NCBI GenBank assembly: GCA_039028155.1
Contig: JBCCIS010000002.1
Coordinates: 1-64,000, forward strand
DNA: 64,000 bases
Direction of reading: 5' to 3'
Source of the DNA: Pseudomonadota bacterium
Lineage (GTDB): Bacteria; Pseudomonadota; Alphaproteobacteria; SP197
This document shows positions 49,472 through 57,791 of the stretch, piece after piece. A model generated the notes under the pieces. It did not search any database. It saw only the letters and a list, made by a program, of their open reading frames with translations, and was not told where the DNA came from. The translations under genes and the position numbers were made by a program. How positions within the stretch are numbered: position 1 is the first letter of the stretch; every line of letters begins with the position of its first letter.

Positions 49472-50496
49472 CCCGCACCGCCGTTATCCTGTTCAATCTG
49501 GGCGGGCCCGATCGTCCCGACGCGATTCAACCGTTCCTGGCCAATCTCTTCAACGACCCCGCGATTATCGGCTTGCCCTGGCCGTTTCGCCCGATCCTGG
49601 CTCAGGTTATCAGCCAGCGTCGGCAGAAGCAGGCGCGCGAGATCTATGACCAGATCGGCGGGAAATCACCGCTTCTGGAGCAGACCTGGGATCAGGCGCG
49701 GGCGCTGCAGCAGGCGCTGAACGACGACCAGGCACGGGTCTTCGTCGCCATGCGCTACTGGCATCCGATGGCCGAGGAGGTCGTCGAACAGGTCAAGGAG
49801 TTCGCGCCGGATCGCATCGTCCTGTTGCCGCTCTATCCTCAGTTTTCGACCACGACATCGGCGTCCTCGGTGCGTGAATGGAAGCGCGCGGCAAAGGCGG
49901 CGGGGCTCGATGTGCCTACCCACACGGTCTGCTGCTATCCGACAGAAGCCGGCCTGATCGAGGCCCAGGCCAAGCTGGTGGGCGAGGCGCTGGAAAAGGC
50001 CGACGACCAACCGGTCCGCCTGCTGTTTTCCGCGCACGGTCTGCCGGAAAAGATAGTCAAGAACGGCGACCCCTATCAGTGGCAGGTGGAACAAACGGCG
50101 AGTGCGGTCATGGCCGCCATTGGCCGTCCAGAGCTCGATTGGCTCGTTTGTTATCAAAGCCGCGTCGGACCCCTGGCCTGGATCGGGCCGTCGACCGATG
50201 ACGAGATCAAGCGAGCTGGTACGGAAAGCCTGGGTGTTATCGTCATCCCGATCGCGTTTGTTTCAGAGCACTCTGAAACCCTGGTCGAGCTCGACATCGA
50301 ATACGCAGAGATGGCGGGCAAGGCAGGGGTAAAGACCTATATCCGCGTTCCCGCCCTGCAGACGCAGCCGTCCTTTATTGAGGGGCTGGCCGGATTGGTC
50401 GGTGAAGCGTTCGCGCGCAACGACGATCCGGCGAGCAACGTCGGCCGTCGCCTTTGTCCACCGGAATGGGCCAAATGTCCCTGCCGGCAGGCCTGA
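49468..50496 (+). CDS. hemH: Ferrochelatase
   Basis: A 342-residue enzyme that inserts Fe2+ into protoporphyrin IX. The N-terminus AVILFNLGGPDRPDAIQPFL is typical. The metal-site His lies in LLFSAHGLPEKIVKNGDPY and the Glu in VSEHSETLVELDIEYAE. The C-terminus LCPPEWAKCPCRQA has Cys residues; some bacterial ferrochelatases carry a C-terminal 2Fe-2S cluster, but two Cys here are not enough to claim one. Its start overlaps the hemE stop. Confidence 0.96.
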   Translation: MTRTAVILFNLGGPDRPDAIQPFLANLFNDPAIIGLPWPFRPILAQVISQRRQKQAREIYDQIGGKSPLLEQTWDQARALQQALNDDQARVFVAMRYWHPMAEEVVEQVKEFAPDRIVLLPLYPQFSTTTSASSVREWKRAAKAAGLDVPTHTVCCYPTEAGLIEAQAKLVGEALEKADDQPVRLLFSAHGLPEKIVKNGDPYQWQVEQTASAVMAAIGRPELDWLVCYQSRVGPLAWIGPSTDDEIKRAGTESLGVIVIPIAFVSEHSETLVELDIEYAEMAGKAGVKTYIRVPALQTQPSFIEGLAGLVGEAFARNDDPASNVGRRLCPPEWAKCPCRQA

Positions 50497-50497
50497 A

Positions 50498-50944
50498 ATG
50501 GATTTCCTGCTCAACAACTTTCAGTGGATAAAGGCGTTCCACATCATTGCCGTGATCGCCTGGATGGCGGGCCTTCTCTATCTGCCGCGCCTCTTCGTCT
50601 ACCACGCGGCCACCGAGCCCGGCTCGGCCATGTCGGAAACGTTCAAGACCATGGAGCGGCGCCTTTTGAGAGCGATCATGAATCCCGCCATGATCGCGGT
50701 CTATGTTTTCGGCATTCTGCTCGTCATCGCGAGTTCACCCGGAGTTTGGCAAGATGGCTGGTGGCATGTGAAGGTTGTGTTGGTGATCGCGATGACGGTC
50801 CTTCATATGTTTTTCGCCCGCTGGCGGCGCGCCTTTGCCGAGGACCGGAACACGCGCACGCCGCGTTTCTACAAGTTCATGAACGAGGCGCCGACACTCG
50901 TCATGATTGCAATTGTTCTGCTTGCCGTCGTTAAGCCGTTCTGA
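50498..50944 (+). CDS. hemJ: Protoporphyrinogen oxidase HemJ
   Basis: A 148-residue membrane enzyme with four helices that oxidises protoporphyrinogen IX in bacteria lacking HemG/HemY. WIKAFHIIAVIAWMAGLLYLPRLFVYH contains the conserved heme-ligand His, and KVVLVIAMTVLHMFFARWRR the second conserved region. Start ATG 50498 lies one base after the hemH stop. The hemE-hemH-hemJ order places three late heme steps in a single unit. Confidence 0.92.
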   Translation: MDFLLNNFQWIKAFHIIAVIAWMAGLLYLPRLFVYHAATEPGSAMSETFKTMERRLLRAIMNPAMIAVYVFGILLVIASSPGVWQDGWWHVKVVLVIAMTVLHMFFARWRRAFAEDRNTRTPRFYKFMNEAPTLVMIAIVLLAVVKPF

Positions 50945-51150
50945 TGAAAACGGTCGATCGTTGCACGATTGTTGTTTGACTCTTTGCCCACCCGCCCCTA
51001 TTTCTTAGGTATCTTATCTAAACCAGCCCGACATAGGCCGTCCTTGGCCTGAAAGATGTCCGATTAAGCCGCGACCAGGCGGTGGCTGAGCAAGATTTCC
51101 CAACCTCCCATGGAAGGCGTTCCGTTAGGATCGCCGCATCAGGCATAAGA

Positions 51151-52455
51151 ATGGCCGCTAGCGAAGCAGAAGCAAAAAGCCCCCCTGAGCTAGAACAGCT
51201 CAATCTTCAAGAACTGAAAAACAAGAAACCCGAAGAGCTGCTCGAGTACGGCGAGCAACTCGGCGTCGAGAACGCCAGCGTCCTCAGAAAACAGGACCTG
51301 ATGTTCGCGATCCTGAAGGAATACGCCGACCAGGACGTGCCGATTTTCGGCGAAGGCGTGCTGGAGGTGCTGCAGGACGGTTTCGGCTTCCTGAGAAGCC
51401 CCGAAGCCAACTACCTGCCCGGTCCCGACGATATCTACGTCAGCCCCAGTCAGATCCGGCGCTTTGCGCTGAAGACGGGCGACACCGTCGAGGGCCAGAT
51501 TCGTGCGCCCAAGGACAACGAACGTTACTTCGCGCTGCTCAAGGTCTCGAACATCAATTTCGAGGAGCCGGAGACCACGCGCCACCGTGTAACCTTCGAC
51601 AACCTGACGCCGCTCTATCCAGAAGAAAAATTGAACCTGGAGCTCGATGATCCCACCAAGAAGGATCTGTCGACCCGGATCATCGAACTGGTCTCGCCCT
51701 TGGGTAAAGGCCAGCGCGCGCTGCTCACCTCGCCGCCGCGCGCCGGTAAGACGGTGTTGATGCAGAATATTGCGCACGCAATCGAGGCGAACCATCCCGA
51801 AGTCTTCCTGATGGTGCTCCTGATCGACGAGCGCCCGGAAGAAGTGACGGACATGCAGCGTTCGGTGAAGGGCGAAGTCATCAGCTCGACCTTCGACGAA
51901 CCGGCGGGCCGTCACGTCGCGGTCGCCGAGATGGTGATCGAAAAGGCCAAGCGCCTGGTCGAACAGAAGCGCGATGTCGTCATCCTGCTCGACTCCATCA
52001 CGCGCCTGGCGCGCGCCTATAACACCGTCGTGCCGTCATCGGGCAAGGTGCTGACCGGCGGTGTCGACGCCAACGCGTTGCAGCGCCCGAAACGTTTCTT
52101 CGGTGCCGCCCGTAACATTGAGGGCGGCGGCTCGATGACTATCATCGCGACCGCCCTGATCGATACCGGCAGCCGCATGGACGAGGTCATCTTCGAAGAG
52201 TTCAAGGGCACCGGTAACTCCGAGATCGTCATGGACCGCAAGATCGCCGACAAGCGCATCTTCCCGGCCATCGACGTCGGTAAATCGGGCACCCGCAAGG
52301 AAGAGCTTCTGGTCGGCAAGGGCCAACTCGCCAAGATGTGGGTGCTGCGCCGTATCCTGATGCCCATGGGTGCGGTCGATGCGATCGAGTTCCTGCTGGA
52401 CAAGCTCAAGCACACGAAGAACAACGACGACTTCTTCGACTCCATGAACACGTAG
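51151..52455 (+). CDS. rho: Transcription termination factor Rho
   Basis: A 434-residue hexameric RNA helicase. The N-terminal helical Rho_N domain (about 10-60: [20 protein letters not shown]) is followed by the cold-shock RNA-binding domain ([20 protein letters not shown]). The ATPase has Walker A PPRAGKT near residue 195 and Walker [18 protein letters not shown]. The R-loop region [21 protein letters not shown] is intact. Start ATG 51151 excludes an upstream extension without family features. A 206-nt leader separates it from hemJ, long enough for autoregulation by Rho. Confidence 0.97.
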   Translation: MAASEAEAKSPPELEQLNLQELKNKKPEELLEYGEQLGVENASVLRKQDLMFAILKEYADQDVPIFGEGVLEVLQDGFGFLRSPEANYLPGPDDIYVSPSQIRRFALKTGDTVEGQIRAPKDNERYFALLKVSNINFEEPETTRHRVTFDNLTPLYPEEKLNLELDDPTKKDLSTRIIELVSPLGKGQRALLTSPPRAGKTVLMQNIAHAIEANHPEVFLMVLLIDERPEEVTDMQRSVKGEVISSTFDEPAGRHVAVAEMVIEKAKRLVEQKRDVVILLDSITRLARAYNTVVPSSGKVLTGGVDANALQRPKRFFGAARNIEGGGSMTIIATALIDTGSRMDEVIFEEFKGTGNSEIVMDRKIADKRIFPAIDVGKSGTRKEELLVGKGQLAKMWVLRRILMPMGAVDAIEFLLDKLKHTKNNDDFFDSMNT

Positions 52456-52460
52456 ACCCA

Positions 52461-52495
52461 ACCGACGACGCCCTTGTCAGGGCGCTTCGGTCGGC
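52461..52495 (+). terminator. Hairpin after rho
   Basis: Within 52461-52495, CGCCC and GGGCG flank TTGTCA, and outer CCGAC and GTCGG extend the stem imperfectly. It lies between the rho stop (52455) and the methyltransferase start (52508). No T-tract follows, so it is a weak intrinsic terminator at best and may be an RNA stem. Confidence 0.4.
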
Positions 52496-52507
52496 TAGGT
52501 TCGGCGC

Positions 52508-53302
52508 ATGGAAGACTTCTATGCGTCCTTGAATCTCAACGTTGAGAGCTACGAGAGCCTGTGCGAACCGCCGCCGCGCGAGATCGCCGGCGACATCGCG
52601 TTCTATGTCGACACGGCACGGCGTTTTGGTGGCCCGGTGCTGGAACTTGCCTGCGGCACTGGCCGGGTTGCTAGGGGTCTGGCCGAAGCGGGTTTCGATG
52701 TCTGGGGCGTCGACGCATCCCCGGCGATGTTGGCGCTCGCCAAGACGCTTGTCGCGGAGAATGCGCCGTCTCTAAGCGATCGGATCACGTTCGTCGAAGG
52801 CCGGCTTGAGACGTTCAACCTCGACGAACGCTTTCCGTTGAGCGTCATTGCCTATCGCTCGTTTCTGCTCCTGCTGACGCCGGAAGATCAGATGGCGTCG
52901 CTCGCGCGCATGGCCGATCATCTGGCGCCAGGCGGTGGAGTCGTGTTGCACATCTTCGATCCGCGGCTGGAGTATCTGACTGGCCAGCAAGATCTGCCCA
53001 ACAGCGAACGCGAGGGCCGCTCGATCGTCACCGGCAATATTGTCCGCAAGTCACTTTTGAAGGCCGACCTTGACCTGATGACCCAGGTGCGCCGCGACGT
53101 CTGGCGCCATGAGGAGTTCGATCAGAACGGCAAAATGTGCCGACGGGAGGATCTTGAGCTGGCGATACGATGGACCTATCGCCACGAGTTCGCTCATCTG
53201 ATTGCCCACGCCGGTTTCGAGATCGAAGCGGAGTTCAGTGACTTCGAAGGCGCGCCGCCAGCTTATGGCGGCGAGCGGGTCATCGTTCTTCGGCGCGCCT
53301 GA
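52508..53302 (+). CDS. Class I SAM-dependent methyltransferase
   Basis: A 264-residue methyltransferase. Motif I is PVLELACGTGRVARGLAEAG, the acidic ribose contact lies in WGVDASPAMLALAKTL, and the post-motif LAPGGGVVLHIFDPR is typical. The N-terminal 30 residues (YASLNLNVESYESLCEPPP) form a cap. The substrate is unknown. It sits 52 bases after rho, separated by a hairpin, and 133 bases before the 2OG-oxygenase-like gene. Confidence 0.87.
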   Translation: MEDFYASLNLNVESYESLCEPPPREIAGDIAFYVDTARRFGGPVLELACGTGRVARGLAEAGFDVWGVDASPAMLALAKTLVAENAPSLSDRITFVEGRLETFNLDERFPLSVIAYRSFLLLLTPEDQMASLARMADHLAPGGGVVLHIFDPRLEYLTGQQDLPNSEREGRSIVTGNIVRKSLLKADLDLMTQVRRDVWRHEEFDQNGKMCRREDLELAIRWTYRHEFAHLIAHAGFEIEAEFSDFEGAPPAYGGERVIVLRRA

Positions 53303-53435
53303 CGGCGGCACACACCCTGACCTCTAAGGCTCGCCGTCGAGCGCCAGGCGTCACACCAACTGCGAAAAGTGCTTTCCATTCGATCCCGGCCGGCCGTAGC
53401 GTGTCGCCAGACACAACGTTGTGCGAGGCGAGGCG

Positions 53436-54266
53436 ATGGCTTTGGACGGCATTGTTGATGCAGCGCGGTATCCCATCCATGACGTTGACGGCCCGGGCTT
53501 CGAAGCCGCGGTCGCCGAAGCAAGGGCCGGTCTGGCCGATGACGGCTGTTCGATTCTGAAGGGCTTCGTGCTGCCCGAGGCCGCGGCCAACATGGCGGCA
53601 GAGGGCGAACGCCTGCGCGATCGGACGATCCCCGTCGAACGGGACTTTTGGCCCTATCCACCCTATCAGCGAGTTTCGGACGGCGACTGGCCGGCTGGTC
53701 ATCCGCGCAGACGCCAATCGTTACGACGCAACCGCTTTGTCGGCTATGACTGGCTGGATGGCCAATCGTTGACCCGGCAGCTTTACGAGACCCCCGCCAT
53801 GACCGAGTTTGTCCGCCGGGTCGCCGGGGTCGACGTTCTTTATCCTTATGCCGACCCTCTGGGCGCTTGCGCCCTTTCCATCCAGGAGGCGGGCGAAGCG
53901 CTGCCTTGGCATTTCGATGTCACCCACTTTGTCGTGTCGCTGTTGGTTCACGAGCCGGAGGAAGGCGGTCGTTTTCAGTACGCGTCCTATCTGCGCAGCG
54001 ATGACAACGAAAACTACGACGACGTGACGGCGGTGCTGGACGGTACGTCGGACAGGGTGGTTGACCTTGATATGAAACCCGGCGACCTGCAGTTTTTTGA
54101 AGGCCGCCATTCCATGCATCGTGTCACCGCGCCGGCGCCGGGAACGTGGCGCTGTATTGCGCTACTGAGCTACTGCGACAAACCGGGCGTGATCGGCAGC
54201 AAAGAGACCCAGCGCCATCTGTATGGCCGCGTCAACCGAGAGCCCCTGCTGAAGATTGCGGGCTAA
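53436..54266 (+). CDS. Fe(II)/2-oxoglutarate-dioxygenase-like protein
   Basis: A 276-residue protein resembling 2OG-Fe(II) oxygenases. The HxD pair is at His 159 and Asp 161 (ALPWHFDVTHFVVSLLVH), and a distal His is at about 225 or 228 (FEGRHSMHRVT). An Arg in WRCIALLSYC or nearby may bind 2-oxoglutarate. Start ATG 53436 is preceded by a GA-rich stretch. The substrate is unknown. It is followed after 33 bases by the first of four SnoaL-like exported proteins, and might be co-transcribed with it. Confidence 0.7.
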   Translation: MALDGIVDAARYPIHDVDGPGFEAAVAEARAGLADDGCSILKGFVLPEAAANMAAEGERLRDRTIPVERDFWPYPPYQRVSDGDWPAGHPRRRQSLRRNRFVGYDWLDGQSLTRQLYETPAMTEFVRRVAGVDVLYPYADPLGACALSIQEAGEALPWHFDVTHFVVSLLVHEPEEGGRFQYASYLRSDDNENYDDVTAVLDGTSDRVVDLDMKPGDLQFFEGRHSMHRVTAPAPGTWRCIALLSYCDKPGVIGSKETQRHLYGRVNREPLLKIAG

Positions 54267-54299
54267 GCGCGCGTCCGGCAAATGCGAGGTGGCCACACG

Positions 54300-54788
54300 G
54301 TGAGACGGTTTTTCATGATGGTGATGATCTGGGCTATCTGCCCGATCCCGGTCCTGGCTCAGGATTCCGAAACGCTTGAGGCGAACAAGGCCCTGGCCCG
54401 TCAAGCCCAGCAGATGTGGAGCACCGGCGACATCGCCACGGCCGAAGATGTTTATGCGTCGGCCTACGTGAACCACGAGGCGGCTGACGACGGCAAAACG
54501 CGGCCCGTAGACCTCAAGACCTATCTTGCCGTGATCGCGGATTTCCATCGTTCGTTCAATCCAATCGACGTCACTGTTCTGTCACAGACCGCCGAGGCAG
54601 ACATGGTGGCGACCCGCTGGCAGCTTTCGGCGGTCCATACGGGCGACTTCATGGGTGTCGCCGCGACCGGCAAAGAGATCGTTTATGGCGGAATTCGGAT
54701 CGACCGTATCGAGAATGGCCGGATCGCCGAGAGCTGGGGGAACTGGAACAAGTTTGGCCTCCTTTCCCAACTCGGCCTTGTGAACTAG
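54300..54788 (+). CDS. Exported SnoaL-like protein, array member 1
   Basis: A 162-residue protein with a signal peptide (RRFFMMVMIWAICPIPVLA) and a SnoaL/ester-cyclase-type NTF2 fold: YVNHE, FMGVAATGKEIVYGGI, RIDRIENGRIAESWGNWNKF. SnoaL homologues include polyketide cyclases, but most are uncharacterised. It is the most divergent of four tandem paralogues, lacking the C-terminal Pro-rich tail of members 2-4. The start is taken as GTG 54300; ATG 54282 is an alternative without a Shine-Dalgarno site. Confidence 0.78.
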   Translation: MRRFFMMVMIWAICPIPVLAQDSETLEANKALARQAQQMWSTGDIATAEDVYASAYVNHEAADDGKTRPVDLKTYLAVIADFHRSFNPIDVTVLSQTAEADMVATRWQLSAVHTGDFMGVAATGKEIVYGGIRIDRIENGRIAESWGNWNKFGLLSQLGLVN

Positions 54789-55018
54789 ACGGCAAAACCC
54801 CCTTCACCCGCCCTTCAGCGGCTTCTCAAATTGGCAGGCTGATAGCTCATCTGCGCCCATACGGGGGTAGGGGTCAGTCTACGCCACCATATCTGGGGCA
54901 TCGGCGGAGTGGCGCGCTTGGCCGCGCGGCGCTTCGACGAACGGTCCCCACGAACCGGTCATGCCCTCCGCGCATGAGTTTGGGCAGGGCGTGACGACCG
55001 ACGATAAGGGAGAAACCA

Positions 55019-55543
55019 ATGAACAAGATCGCAACGTCTTTCGCTGCCGGCGTGATGGCTCTCTCGCCCGCCGCCGCGCTCGCCGCCAAGGATAGCGCCA
55101 AGCTGCTCGAGGCCAACAAGGCCCTGGCCCTTGAAGCCCAGAAGCTTTGGGACACCGGTCTGAAGGTCTCGGCCGACGACATTCTAGCGAAGACGTACGT
55201 CAACCATCAGGACACCAACCGGGTGAGCGGCATGCAAACGAAGGATCGCGATGCCTATCTGGCGGTGATCGAGGATTTCGAGCGCACGTTCTCGCCGTCG
55301 GAGGTGACGATCCACTTCCAGGTCGCCGAGGGCGACAAGGTCTCGACCATGTGGTCGAACACCGTCACCTTCTCCGGCCCGTTCATGGGCATCGAGCCGA
55401 CCAACCAGCAGTACACCTATCACGGCATCCAGATCGATCGGATCGAGGACGGCCGGATCGTCGAGAGCTGGGTCAACTGGGACAAGTTCGACCTGTTCAA
55501 CGATCTCGGTCTGGTGAACGAGCCCGTCTCGCCTACCTCCTGA
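55019..55543 (+). CDS. Exported SnoaL-like protein, array member 2
   Basis: A 174-residue protein. The signal peptide ATSFAAGVMALSPAAALAA is nearly that of member 3. The mature chain has EANKALALEAQKLW, YVNHQDTN, FMGIEPTNQQYTYHGI and the block ESWVNWDKFDLFNDLGLV common to members 2-4. The AAGGGAGAA site (55007-55015) is well placed. A 230-base gap separates it from member 1, longer than the spacing within members 2-4. It is predicted periplasmic. Confidence 0.8.
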   Translation: MNKIATSFAAGVMALSPAAALAAKDSAKLLEANKALALEAQKLWDTGLKVSADDILAKTYVNHQDTNRVSGMQTKDRDAYLAVIEDFERTFSPSEVTIHFQVAEGDKVSTMWSNTVTFSGPFMGIEPTNQQYTYHGIQIDRIEDGRIVESWVNWDKFDLFNDLGLVNEPVSPTS

Positions 55544-55568
55544 TCAGGCGCCGCCTGAAAATGTCGAT

Positions 55569-55592
55569 GCGACCGGCCGATCGGCCGGTCGC
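55569..55592. repeat. 24-bp perfect palindrome between SnoaL-like genes
   Basis: The 12-nt half GCGACCGGCCGA at 55569-55580 is followed directly by its complement at 55581-55592. It lies in the 79-bp gap between members 2 and 3. It has no T-tract. It may form an RNA stem controlling downstream expression or be a dimeric DNA site. Confidence 0.6.
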
Positions 55593-55622
55593 GGGTCGAC
55601 CAACAACAAGAAGGAAAATCCG

Positions 55623-56150
55623 ATGAACAAGATTGCAACCTCTGTCGCCGCGGGCCTCGTCGCGTTGTCGCCGGCCGTCGCGTTGGCCGCCACGCAGAGC
55701 GCCTCGAAGCAGCTCGACATGAACAAGGCGCTCGCCCAGATGGCGCAGGAGCTGTGGAGCACCGACACCAACGTCCGCGCCACCGACATCCTGGCCAGCA
55801 ACTATGTCAACCACCAGGACAACAGCAACGTCGCCGGCATGCAGAGCATGGACCGCGACGGTTTCGTCGCGATGCTCGACACCTTTCACAGGGCCTTTAC
55901 GCCCACCGAGGTGACCATCCAGTCGCAGATCGCCGAAGGCGACCTGGTGACGACGGTCTGGGAAAACACGGTCACTCTGTCGGGCGCGTTCATGGGTGTT
56001 CAGCCGGACGGCAAGAACTACACCATCACCGGCATCCAGGTTGACCGGATCAAAGACGGCCGGATCGCTGAGAGCTGGGTGAACTGGGACAAGTTCGACC
56101 TGTTCCAGGAGCTTGGCCTGGTGACGCAGCCCAAGGCGCCCCAGACCTGA
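55623..56150 (+). CDS. Exported SnoaL-like protein, array member 3
   Basis: A 175-residue protein with the signal peptide ATSVAAGLVALSPAVALAA. It shares with member 4 long identical stretches, including ESWVNWDKFDLFQELGLVTQP and AEGDLV, so the two arose by recent duplication. The conserved motifs YVNHQD and FMGVQPDGKNYTITGI are present. A purine-rich site (AAGAAGGAAAA) precedes the start. It is followed after 31 bases by member 4. Enzymatic activity is not known. Confidence 0.82.
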   Translation: MNKIATSVAAGLVALSPAVALAATQSASKQLDMNKALAQMAQELWSTDTNVRATDILASNYVNHQDNSNVAGMQSMDRDGFVAMLDTFHRAFTPTEVTIQSQIAEGDLVTTVWENTVTLSGAFMGVQPDGKNYTITGIQVDRIKDGRIAESWVNWDKFDLFQELGLVTQPKAPQT

Positions 56151-56181
56151 ACGGCGCCGGTAACAACAAGGAAGACATGAC

Positions 56182-56718
56182 ATGAAGCTCAACAAGAAGA
56201 TCGCAAGCTATGCGGCGGCGGCGGCCTTGGCTCTTTCGCCGGCCACCGTCCTCGCGGCCAGCACGGACGGGGCCTCGCAGCTCGACGCCAACAAGGCGTT
56301 GGCCAAGGCCGCACAGGACCTGTGGGCCAGCGACGGCTACACCCAGGCCAAGGAGATCCTGGCGACGGACTATGTGAACCATCAGGATTCCAACATGGCC
56401 ACCGGTGTGCAGAGTATGGACCGCGGTGAATACATCCAGATGCTCAACCAGTTCCGGACCGCGTTCTCGCCGATCGACGTCACCATCCATTCGCAGGTCG
56501 CCGAAGGTGACCTGGTGTCGACGGTCTGGGAGAGCACCGTGACGCTTCGCAGTGAGTTCATGGGTGTCGCGCCGACCGGCAAGCAGTACACCTACAGCGG
56601 CATCTCGATCGACCGCGTCAAAGACGGTCAGATTGTCGAGAGCTGGGTGAACTGGGACAAGTTCGACCTGTTCCAGGAACTCGGCCTGGTGACGCAGCCC
56701 GAAGCGCCGGCGACCTGA
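56182..56718 (+). CDS. Exported SnoaL-like protein, array member 4
   Basis: A 178-residue protein with the signal peptide KIASYAAAAALALSPATVLAA. The mature part has DANKALAKAAQDLW, YVNHQDSN, FMGVAPTGKQYTYSGI, then VKDGQIVESW and the shared WVNWDKFDLFQELGLV tail. AAGGAAG before the start is a good ribosome site. It ends the array; a hairpin at 56751-56781 probably terminates the transcript before the convergent quinone oxidoreductase gene. Confidence 0.82.
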   Translation: MKLNKKIASYAAAAALALSPATVLAASTDGASQLDANKALAKAAQDLWASDGYTQAKEILATDYVNHQDSNMATGVQSMDRGEYIQMLNQFRTAFSPIDVTIHSQVAEGDLVSTVWESTVTLRSEFMGVAPTGKQYTYSGISIDRVKDGQIVESWVNWDKFDLFQELGLVTQPEAPAT

Positions 56719-56750
56719 ACACGTTCAGCAAGCATCAACCGCAGCAGTAA

Positions 56751-56781
56751 GAGGCCTGCGCCGGGTGACCGGCCAGGCCTC
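56751..56781. terminator. Hairpin between convergent SnoaL array and oxidoreductase
   Basis: GAGGCCTG (56751-56758) pairs with CAGGCCTC (56774-56781), and CCGG-GTGA-CCGG forms an inner stem. It lies in the 69-bp gap between convergent genes and can serve both directions. There is no T-run on either side, so the mechanism would not be the standard intrinsic one. Confidence 0.45.
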
Positions 56782-56787
56782 GATGCG

Positions 56788-57765
56788 TTAGGGCTGGGGC
56801 AACAGGACCGTCGATCCCTTGGTCTTACGCGCCTCGAGATCGCGGTGGGCCTGGCCGATATCGGTGAGCGGGTAGGTCTGGCCGATCTCGATCCTGACCT
56901 TGCCTGCCAGCACCATGTCGAACAGGTTCTGGGCGGTCTGCTCGAGCTCGGCGCGGGTCACCACGTAGTCACCCATGGTGGGGCGCGTCAGATAGATCGA
57001 ACCGGCGCCGGTCAGAACGTTGGGACGGTGCGGTTCGACCAGGCCCGACGACTGGCCGAAGCTGACCAGAAGGCCGCGCCGTCGCACGCACTTCATGGAA
57101 TCGTCATAAGTGTCGCGGCCGATGGAATCGTAGACCACCGGACAGCCCTCGCCGCCGGTCAGCTCCATCACCTTATCGACGAAGCTCTCGCGCGGTGTCA
57201 CCACTGGATGGTCACAGCCGTGGGCGCGCGCAAGCTCGGCCTTCTCGTCGCTGGAGACCGTGCCGATCACCGTGGCGCCGATCGCTTTCAGCCACTGACA
57301 GGCGATGAGCCCGACGCCGCCGGCCGCGGCATGGAACAGGACGACGTCGCCCGGCTGGACGGCATAGGTACGGGTGACCAGAGGCTCGACCGTCATCCCC
57401 TTGCCCATCATGGCGGCGGCGGTGTCAAAGGCGATGCCGTCGGGCAGGCGGAGCAGTTGGTCGGCCGGCGCGAGCATGACGTCTGCATAGGATCCACCGA
57501 CAGTGCCGTGCGCGACCCGGTCGCCGACGTCTAGATGACTGACACCCTCCCCCAGCTGCTCGACGACACCGGCGGACTCCATGCCCAGGACCGCTGGCAG
57601 CTCAGCGGGATAGACGCCACTGCGTTCGTAGACGTCGTAGAAATTGAGGCCGACCGCGTGGTTCCTCAGCAGGACCTCGCCGGGGCCGGGCATCGGCGGG
57701 TCGACATCCTCGATGACGAATTTCTCGGGACCGCCGAGCTCGTAGAGCTTAACCACCTTCACCAT
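56788..57765 (-). CDS. NADPH:quinone oxidoreductase-like MDR enzyme, first copy
   Basis: A 325-residue zinc-free medium-chain dehydrogenase/reductase of the QOR type. The N-terminus MVKVVKLYELGGPEKFVIED and LNFYDVYERSGVYPAELPAVLGMESAG are typical. The Rossmann motif is LFHAAAGGVGLIACQWLKA. No structural or catalytic zinc Cys set is present. It is a close paralogue of the next gene, 26 bases away on the same strand. It likely reduces quinones or enones with NADPH. Confidence 0.87.
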   Translation of the reverse strand: MVKVVKLYELGGPEKFVIEDVDPPMPGPGEVLLRNHAVGLNFYDVYERSGVYPAELPAVLGMESAGVVEQLGEGVSHLDVGDRVAHGTVGGSYADVMLAPADQLLRLPDGIAFDTAAAMMGKGMTVEPLVTRTYAVQPGDVVLFHAAAGGVGLIACQWLKAIGATVIGTVSSDEKAELARAHGCDHPVVTPRESFVDKVMELTGGEGCPVVYDSIGRDTYDDSMKCVRRRGLLVSFGQSSGLVEPHRPNVLTGAGSIYLTRPTMGDYVVTRAELEQTAQNLFDMVLAGKVRIEIGQTYPLTDIGQAHRDLEARKTKGSTVLLPQP

Positions 57766-57791
57766 TGTCGGATCCTCCGGGCGTTAGGATG

